Shown here: piece after piece, positions 55,957 through 64,000 of the stretch | Position numbering within the stretch: the stretch's first letter is position 1 | How the letters are laid out: every line of letters starts with the position of its first letter | Assembly: GCF_037975245.1 (NCBI RefSeq) | Contig: NC_092563.1 | Location: forward strand, 13,814,001 to 13,878,000 | Reading direction: 5' to 3' | From: Apostichopus japonicus | Lineage: Eukaryota > Echinodermata > Holothuroidea > Aspidochirotida > Stichopodidae | DNA: 64,000 nt | Made by a program: the position numbers and the translations under genes | The notes under the pieces: generated by a model | The model's input: only the letters and a program-made list of their open reading frames with translations | What the model was told of the DNA's origin: nothing | Database searches by the model: none

Positions 55957-58900
55957 CTAACTCGGTCCTAAACTTGTCGGTGGTTTCATTGCGTTCATAT
56001 CCGGGTACTTTTCTTGAAACTTTTTGATCAATTCCGGTTCCACCAGATGGACGCCATCTAGCTGGTTTCCCAAAGTGACCCTGGGGAGAATGGAACAAAA
56101 AATTCCAAATGGATGAATGAATGAACGTCACTAATATCATCCGTGACAGAATAACATTTCAATAGTCTGATCCAATAAACTGTGCAATTACCAGAAGAGT
56201 TCTTTCCACCAAAAACTGTCCACTTGACATTATCAGCAGAAGCACCATAAGGTTATCTCACCTCCAAAGAAACTTCCATACAAGATTTTTCAAAGCCAAT
56301 TGTTGTCATATTACATAGCACATAAATTGCTTGTCTGTGTGGATGTCAACAAATGATTTTAATAATTTCATTAGTAGCACCACCATTTAAACATAATTCA
56401 CTCATAGGGTCTTGTTCCATTTGATCAAGTTTCCTGTGTCTACGATACCTATAAAGCAACCAAAATCCTTCGGCTGTTTAAATTACATGATGTACCAGCA
56501 CCAGGGGTACGGCCATCATTTTTGTACTGTGGGCGGAGGGGGGGGGGGGTTAAGTTGTTATGTTGTAGAGGGTGTGGAAGGCACCCTCCCCTTTGAGTAA
56601 TTTAAGTAAAGTGGAGTATGCTTAGATGCAAAAATGGTGCTATATCTTGCAACTTTGGAAACAATGACAGAGTTTTTAATTGTTTAGGTCGCATTGCATA
56701 CACATGTTATATATTTATGTACTGTACAAAAAAGACTTTTGTAATATTCTGTCTGTCAGTTGGGGGTACACTTAACCCACTCCCTCCCCCTCCCTCCCCT
56801 CCCACAATGATTTTATTCTGGGAATATATACATATATATTTGGAATATCAGTTAAAGTTGCTATCTCAGTGTTCAAAAGCATTCATGGTGACATTAACTG
56901 GCCAAGGCAGTCTTCCCCTGCATTTTGGTATCATCAAGCAATTCTTCTTGGTTCTTCATACTTTCATGTAATAGCTACGATTGTTATAAGGAAATATCCA
57001 GCTATAATGCTATACCCTTGAGTATATGAAACTCTTTCAAACAAACAAAATGGGCAAAACATATCTTTCTTTCTTACCAATTTGGTTGAACATTGTGCAT
57101 TCTGCCAAAGAATTCTATCTTTCTCGTTCCCGGTGACAGCCTCTCGATCAATCCATAGATTTCGTCAGGTTTATGACTGGTTTGTCTGACTTCGGCAACA
57201 ATGACATCACAGTCCAAGCCTTTGTTGTACCCCTCTGGGTTACCCTTTATGCCAACCTAAGGCAAGAAGACAAAATGACTGCTGATTATTTTCCAAAGAA
57301 TGTTTTGTGGTTTCTTGTTGGGAGAGGAGGGAGGGGGGAGAGGCACCGTTTAAAAAATAAGATGGGAACAAAGTGTGAAATAAAATCAGGCAAAACCAGC
57401 ATGGCAATATCCCATTGTTTGTTTAAGTTTATGTGAGAAATAATTTGGATAAATCCAGATATTGATCGCTTCAAGCAAGATGATATTAATCATTACCAGG
57501 CAGTGCTCCTTGCCGTGGTTCAGCCAATGTCCTGTCCTTCCGGTTCGGATCAATCTTTGAAGTTGGTTTGTCTTGACCCAGATGAGTTCCTCTACTTGTT
57601 TGTATCCCCACAACCTCAAACACTCTCTCCCAAGTTCCATGGCTCTGGAAAAAAACAAATGGAAGGACAAGTATTTAACAAAATACTTGCATACCAGATC
57701 CATTAGAGGAGGGATTCTGAAAAGGCGACCCACATGCAGAATCCAGCCCATGAAACACTTCGATGCACCTCACTATACTATATATTGTCCCACAACCTTG
57801 GACTACTTGGGTATGCGGACTCCTGGGGGCCTTAGGCTTGGACATCCTACCAGCGTACACTTTATATTGCCCAATCTAGCTATAGTGAGATTTTTTATTC
57901 TGTCCCGCAATTTACCCCATTCGATCTTTTTCTCTGGTCTACGTAGGAACATCAATTGAGGACCACTGCTTCGGGGGTAATGAGGTACAGCATGGTACAA
58001 GAGTTCCATTACCATATGATGTGTGGTAGTCTGCCACGGACTAAGTGTGTCTGTTTTCTGTCTAATATTTGAACACTAACGGCAAACTAGGTTTAAATTT
58101 AATTTAATGATGCAATAACCACTTCCTACTTCAAGCTACTCTCAAAAACAGTTTGGTAGAATTGGAATGATTGTTCCAGAGAATCCTTCAGGAAGGGTTG
58201 TTCCAGAGACTCCTCCAGGAACGCAAAATAAGAGGGCAGAGGATGAGTAGAGGATGGGTAGAGGATGAAATTCCAATACCATTGACATTCAAATTGCTCA
58301 TTTTCCTTGCCCTCTACATTGTGACTCCATAATATATGATTCAAGGCTACTAGAACAGCTATATAATTGTCTAAAATATAATGTTTTACCTGCCAGTGAC
58401 CCAGAGAAAGAGAAAGCCATCGTCTTGTATGCTCGGTATGCCTAGTTTCCTCATCTCGTCGTCCTGCATGGTACCGTAGGGTAACTCCATGTGAATATCC
58501 CAGGGTGGATCTGCCATGATCACAGCATATTTACCTAGCACTGATTTATCCAGGTACCTGATATCACACTGGATCCACTAAAAGTTTAATGAATATGAAA
58601 AGAAATAAAACTTCAGACAGATATTTTTAGTAAATTTGAGGGAGTTAGTTAATTTCAGTATAACCAAACTACTTTACTTTACTCTTTTTTTTTTGGGGGG
58701 GGGGGGGGGGGCTGGAACACTTACTGGCCTATATGGTAATGTTGAACTTGAAATGTTATGTAAAGATCTCTGTGGACATAGCGTCCTTAGAAAGGAGCTT
58801 CTTTAGTGTGGTATGATCATTTTCAGTAATTGAGCTAACTTTGTCGAGAATTACATTAAGATAAATTATTGAAGATTACCATTAGCCCAATATAATGATA

Positions 58901-61900
58901 CCCCTCATAGATATATTCACCGAATAATTGTTACTTGAAGAGAGTAACTAATGAGTCTGATGGATATTAAACATTTTCTCGCCCAGACACTTCCTTCTTT
59001 ATTCTGAACTAAAACTTGACTAGTCAGTCTCAAGAAATGTTCTTTTTTTTTGTGGATTTCAGTGTGAAATAGTGTCAAATGCTGACTAAGCTTTACTTTA
59101 TCATGTCAATATCTATCATTTCCTGGTTAAAAGTATTTTATTACTGAATTTGACAAATGGGTGTAGGGATTGGTAACCATTCAGTTACCTGTGCTGGTAG
59201 CATGGTTAACTTGCTATCTCTCCTTTCGGTCGTTTTAGCTGGAGATGCAACTATCTTCTCCACTGGAGTGGTAGAGTTCTCAACTTCATAATGGACATAC
59301 TGAAAGAGAAAAACAAGGGAAAGGCGATGATTTACTGTAGCTATCATTAAAAGTGATTTCTTCTCTTGTGTGTGGCTAGTGTCCACAGTATCTTGCAGAC
59401 GTTGCGTACCATCAAGTAGAGCACCCCATGATCTGAAATATTGTTTACTTACTCCCAATATTTATGTGCAGCTTATGATCTATTATAAATAAATAAATAA
59501 AAAAAAGTCTCAGAATGGATTGTTCTACATCCCTAGCCTTCAACAGTTCTAAAAATTATATTGGTCTGTTCAAGCATGAAATTGTGTCTATGTGAGATCC
59601 AAAGTGCTACTGAAGCAAAACGCTTCTCCCAACCTAAGTATTTCTAGACTGAGGTCAGGACACATGTGTAAGGACATATGAAACCAGAGTATTCAAGCTG
59701 GGAGGTTGTTTTTTATCTCTGAGGTTTGGCAATGACAGTTCAATAACTTATTAAACAAATGAAGCAGATAAATGCTTTGTTACTCAGAACCAACCCAAGA
59801 AGAGTTCATTGGTCATATGAATTCTTTCACTATTTGGAAGAATTCTAATGGTGGACAGCTGCAACGTCTGATAATGCTTTTACATAATGTAGTAATCATT
59901 ACCTTACAGGTGTCCATATGAAAGCAAGTGTTCAGGAAGGAGCAGTCACCCAATGATTCTGAAATGAAGAAAGGATAAATAAAGCAATCAATTTGAAAAG
60001 ATCTTCTACAATTAACCTATATGTGACATAAGAGATTATTGTATGTCATCTAATCTTCCCAACAAAATGACTACAAATGGTGGTCAGACCAACTACCTCT
60101 AGATGATAGATTTTAATTTCAATTTAATTAAATGTTGGTTTATTAGAAACATTCCAGAAATTAAAATTCTCCAAAAAAAAAATCTCCTTGTTTATTGTTT
60201 AAAGATCATGTCATCATAGATGGACACATGCCAGTGCAAGTTAAAAACAAAATCCACTTAAATATTATTGTAGTTAGTTTGTATGCACTTACCATCTGTG
60301 TGATCTTTGATAATTCTCTTAAAATGGAGCTGAAACAAAAAAAAAAACAAAGAAACAAAACTGATCAACTTATCACTACACCCTTCACTTTTGATTCTTA
60401 CTCAGCAATGACAAAAGTTTCCTTTTTTTAAAAAAAAATTTCAAACAATTGATACTTTTCACTTCAACTGTAAAGTATGACTTGCAGGGAAGAGACAGGG
60501 TGAGGAGGGATGGGGGGGGGGGACATTATAAAAGGGCTAAATTAAAGTAGCAACTTTTCCTTACCTTATCACAGGAGGGCTTAACTTTACTACATTCTTC
60601 TCTTGTTCCTCTGGAACAAAATTCCCTCACAGATCCTTCAAAATAATAAAAGAACGGAAACAAAATTGAAAAGTTTAACAATTTGAAAGCAGATATAAAA
60701 TGGGTCTCATAACCCACTGTTCCACATGAAAAGAAACTGTATTATGGTTAATACGTTTATAAAAATCAAACTAAGACACCCCCCCCCTAGATTTCTCCCA
60801 CCAACTGAGTGACTATTTGACTTTTGATTCCACTTCGATATTTTTTATTTTTTTATTGCCCATGCAGTCATTTTTCAGACTAGTATCATTACACATCACA
60901 TGCAAATTACAAATTGAAAAATACATCAACTTTTGCTTCAGTCATTCTTTGAATGAAAATTGAGTATCAATGCATTGTTAACAGACTTTCAATATCATGT
61001 GTTAGCATAAAATAAAAAATTAATCAGCATTTCATTCATACTTAGTAAAGATTCATAAATCCTATTGGTCCATTCAGGTCAGCTGACCGTGGTTAATCCT
61101 GTGAGTAACGAACGGTAAAATTACGGGGCATCACTTTAATAAATCTTTGGTTATATGTAACCAAAAATGTTTTGTTTTATGATTTTTCCCCCACAAAAAT
61201 GGTAGTGTATGAATGAACGGGGTTAATCAACGGTCTAGCGTGCGTTACTCACATGATTAATGCACTCCGGGTGTTAATGCTATCGCTGGATGCACTCGGG
61301 CTCCGCCCTCATGCATCGCTTGCATTATCCCCCGATCGTGCATTAATCCTGTGAGTAACGCACGCTAGACCGTTGATTAACCCCTTATTAATTCATAAAG
61401 CTGCTATTAATCCACTTCATAGGTGACATATAATTTCTCACCTTCCTTTGACTTAAATTTCTCGGCCAACGACTGTTCCTTGACCGTTGGTACGCTCAGC
61501 AGGTCAAACAGCTCCTTGCCCATTTCTTTACTCTGGAAGAGGAGAGAGAGATAGAAATAGATTATTTTGTACACATGAACAAACAGCAACATTGCATATG
61601 ATTGCTGTTATGATTAACAATTTCCAGAAATAATGAAATATTCTTTGAAAGTGTGAGATTCTTCCACTGGTCAGACAGGATTGGTCTGTAATTGTCTTTA
61701 GCACAAAGTTTGTAAAATTATTAAAAATGATAAATTAAACTTTTTTTTTGGTATGATGTTAACATTGCATGCTGTACTAACTGTACTATGCGAACCAAAA
61801 TCACACACACAAACTTCGCACTAACCAATGACTTGATCATTTTGAAATATGAATATATAGTTTTTTGGGGGGGAGAGGGATGGGGGTTTGGGGGGGTTTA

Positions 61901-63387
61901 CTTTTGTTTTCTTCACAATTCAAATCTCCAAAATCACGCACACATACTTCGCACTAACCAATGACTTGATCATTTTGAAATATGAATATATATAGTTTTT
62001 ATTGGGGGGGGAGAGGGATGGGGGTTTGGGGGGGGTTTACTTTTGTTTTCTTCACAATTCAAATAATGGATATATTTCATTTTACAAGGAGTGTAATGAC
62101 AGACACAAAAAGACCTGTCTTGAGCATGGAATGTATTTGTTACATTATTGTATTTGGTAAATATCACAGCCAGGTCTGGCTTCAAGGACAATTATGTCAC
62201 TAAGCCACCTTTATTAAGCCTCATAAATTTATGATACAGTGAAATGAGAATACGTTATACTTGATCCCATATATCCCAGGCACCCTAATTGACCCCAGGC
62301 CCTGGTACTGTGCCCACCCTTACCACCCTCTTGTCAGGCTGGAGTGGTAGCATGTCATACAATTATGTTGATGGAACTGTACCTTTACATCTGCTGTGTC
62401 ATTAAAATAAGGTATCCATAAAATTCATTATTAATAAAATGATAATATGCAGTTATGTCTACAAGACCATGGTATTCACTTACCAAATTCCTTGCATAAA
62501 AATATTGATGTTTTTAAACTAAATTTTATATTTAAATTGATATGTTAATTTTATATCATGGTCTCTTTACATAACATTAAGTTAAGACTAAAGAGCTCTT
62601 GAACATTACAATATTTTTCAATGGCAGCAATAAATTGATTCATTGTTGATTGGAGACACATTCACGGACCCAAGAAAGGGAAATATGTCCTGTGGATGCT
62701 CCTATCCTTCAAAGAATGCATTTTGTTCATAGTTACCTCTTGTTCTTTAAATGTTGTTGATAGAAGCAGGCTCTCAACACTGTCCTCTTCTGCCTTGGGC
62801 TTCACCTTAGATGAGGTCATCTGTGCCTTAGCCAGAGGGACATTCTCATCTCTGCCAGGGGAGCTAAGAACAAGAAGAGAAGTTAGTTGGAATAGATGAC
62901 AGTAAGTAGGACATCCTTAAAGTAAAAACTACTTAATATCAATAATAACTATGTCAAAATGACTCTTCCATTATCATCACCGGTAATGACAAAGTCTTGA
63001 AAACCTTCCATTTTCTTGCAAAACTATGAAAAAAAAAGACATTTACATGGATATGGACATTACATGGATTTGGACATTTGATGGATGTGGGAAAGTATTG
63101 CTTACGCTTCAGTTCCGATACCCATGTTTGGCACACTTTTGATTTCAATATAGACTGATGTTTCTAGTACTATCCTGAGATAACAGGTCTATTAGTGCGT
63201 CTCAATCATTCGGCATAGCAATCATCCATATAAATAAATAAATATTATAAATAAATAAGCAAACAAACCAACAAACCAACCAACAAACCAATCAATGAAT
63301 GTTATTTACAAAAACTTACTCCTCCCGCTTTCTCTTGAGAGAATGAGAACTCTGTCCGGTCTTTGACGGACCTGTCAGTCCAGATAT
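55957..63387 (-). CDS. METTL3: N6-adenosine-methyltransferase catalytic subunit (N-terminal exons outside window)
   Basis: Eleven coding exons, in transcript order: 63320-63387, 62737-62863, 61442-61532, 60565-60635, 60293-60329, 59903-59958, 59189-59299, 58390-58577, 57497-57644, 57078-57256 and 55957-56080. They give the last 399 residues (human 580 in all). METTL3 pairs with METTL14 and puts m6A on mRNA in the nucleus. Two CCCH zinc fingers are visible (C-x7-C-x5-C-x3-H in the REFCSRGT region; C-x5-C-x5-C-x3-H in GDCSFLNTC). So is the catalytic DPPW at about fragment residues 210-213, followed by IHMELPYGT. Further family landmarks are [45 protein letters not shown] and the C-terminal NQLDGVHL. 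A basic KRKR stretch in the first visible exon may be a nuclear localisation signal. The first visible exon begins in phase 0, so at least one more exon lies past 63387, apparently beyond the window edge. Confidence 0.97.
61219..61384. mobile_element. Foldback element, 166 bp
   Basis: The arms 61219-61264 and 61339-61384 are inverse complements over 46 bases with one mismatch (GGGGTTAATCAACGGTCTAG...). Pairing continues less perfectly toward a GC-rich centre (CTCGGGCTCCGCCC). A partial third copy of the arm (GGTTAATCCTGTGAGTAACG) lies at about 61093. It sits in a METTL3 intron; no target duplication is clear. Confidence 0.85.
61796..62064. repeat. Tandem duplication, ~132-bp unit, METTL3 intron
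   Basis: 61796-61924 and 61928-62064 share CTTCGCACTAACCAATGACT, TGGGGGTTTGGGGGG and TTGTTTTCTTCACAATTCAA almost exactly. Confidence 0.93.
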
Positions 63388-64000
63388 CTGAAGTATTCCA
63401 GAAAAGACAAAAGCAAATGCAACTCTGTGTCAGTCATTGTCAAATAATAAATAAAATTCATCATAAGAAAGATTTTACATCTATAGATAAGGCAGTGGAC
63501 TAGATGACTCAACCCTTGTAGTAAGAAACTCTCTTTCATTTTATAGATATGACTTATCTACCGAAGAAAATCATATCCTTAAATTGGAAATTCACATTTT
63601 GATGAAACCCCTTTGAATTCAGGGTGCACTTACAGCTAAGAAAAATCATTCTGTCTCAGATTTCAAGAAAAATTAAACAATAAAATTATACAGAAAAGTG
63701 AAAGAATTTGAAGAACATAGGCCATGATGACATCACAGGCTACCTACTCTCATCTGTTTGTATTGGAGATATAAACGATTTATCCCTCAAGAGTAAGTTA
63801 GCTCCAAAAGAACAATACCTGGGGTTCAGACCATTAAACATCAATTCTGAACCATTAAGAGTCGATGTGAACACAACCTCAAGATTGTGAAAATGTTTAG
63901 TCTGAATGTGAACTTTGAGGATGATGTTGTTTCCCCTGTACGTGTCACATGATCATCCATCACTGAAAAACTCCTTTAACAATCACATACATTTCATAAT
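63388..64000 (-). other. METTL3 intron at the right edge
   Basis: No METTL3 N-terminal exon could be matched here on the minus strand. The open frame at 63708-63890 has no splice or domain support. Confidence 0.55.

Overview
The window is intron-rich animal nuclear DNA. It is AT-rich and full of (TA)n runs, poly-G/poly-C tracts, minisatellites and small transposon-like repeats. The genes are typical metazoan ones. Membrane proteins built from CUB, EGF and HYR modules, and frequent AGGCCTA/CCTAGG words, suggest an invertebrate deuterostome, most likely an echinoderm (perhaps a sea cucumber). That species guess is inference, not proof.

Layout. (1) 883-9569, plus: the 3' part of a gene for a cell-surface protein (Thr/Ser-rich stalk, EGF-like, CUB-like, two HYR modules, one membrane helix, short tail), with a decayed copy of its tail at 11277. 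(2) 9570-18835: no gene; a repeat island bounded by inverted repeats (14458-17767) holds a ~147-bp satellite, a 28-bp palindrome and a hAT-like element with perfect 8-bp target duplications. (3) 18836-21337, plus: EMC4, complete. (4) 21338-31772: no gene recognised; a 2.35-kb tandem duplication with a 39-bp minisatellite, and hammerhead-ribozyme-bearing repeats. (5) 31773-46595, minus: VPS9D1, 14 coding exons, complete. Its introns hold a 1.6-kb 23-bp minisatellite, a tRNA-like gene, a further hammerhead repeat and a MITE. (6) 47871-54119, plus: NDUFV2, complete, divergent from VPS9D1. (7) 55957-63387, minus: METTL3, the last 11 coding exons, with the N-terminal exons beyond the right edge; convergent with NDUFV2.

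The four conserved genes act in unrelated housekeeping processes: membrane protein insertion in the ER (EMC4), predicted Rab5-type endosomal GEF activity (VPS9D1), mitochondrial complex I (NDUFV2) and mRNA m6A methylation (METTL3). They form no pathway. Exon models were built by hand from splice sites, reading phase and remembered family sequences. Every junction in the five gene models is phase-consistent. The most interesting non-gene signal is a repeat family carrying a type-I hammerhead ribozyme motif, in three clear copies and one decayed one, with a compensatory change in stem I.
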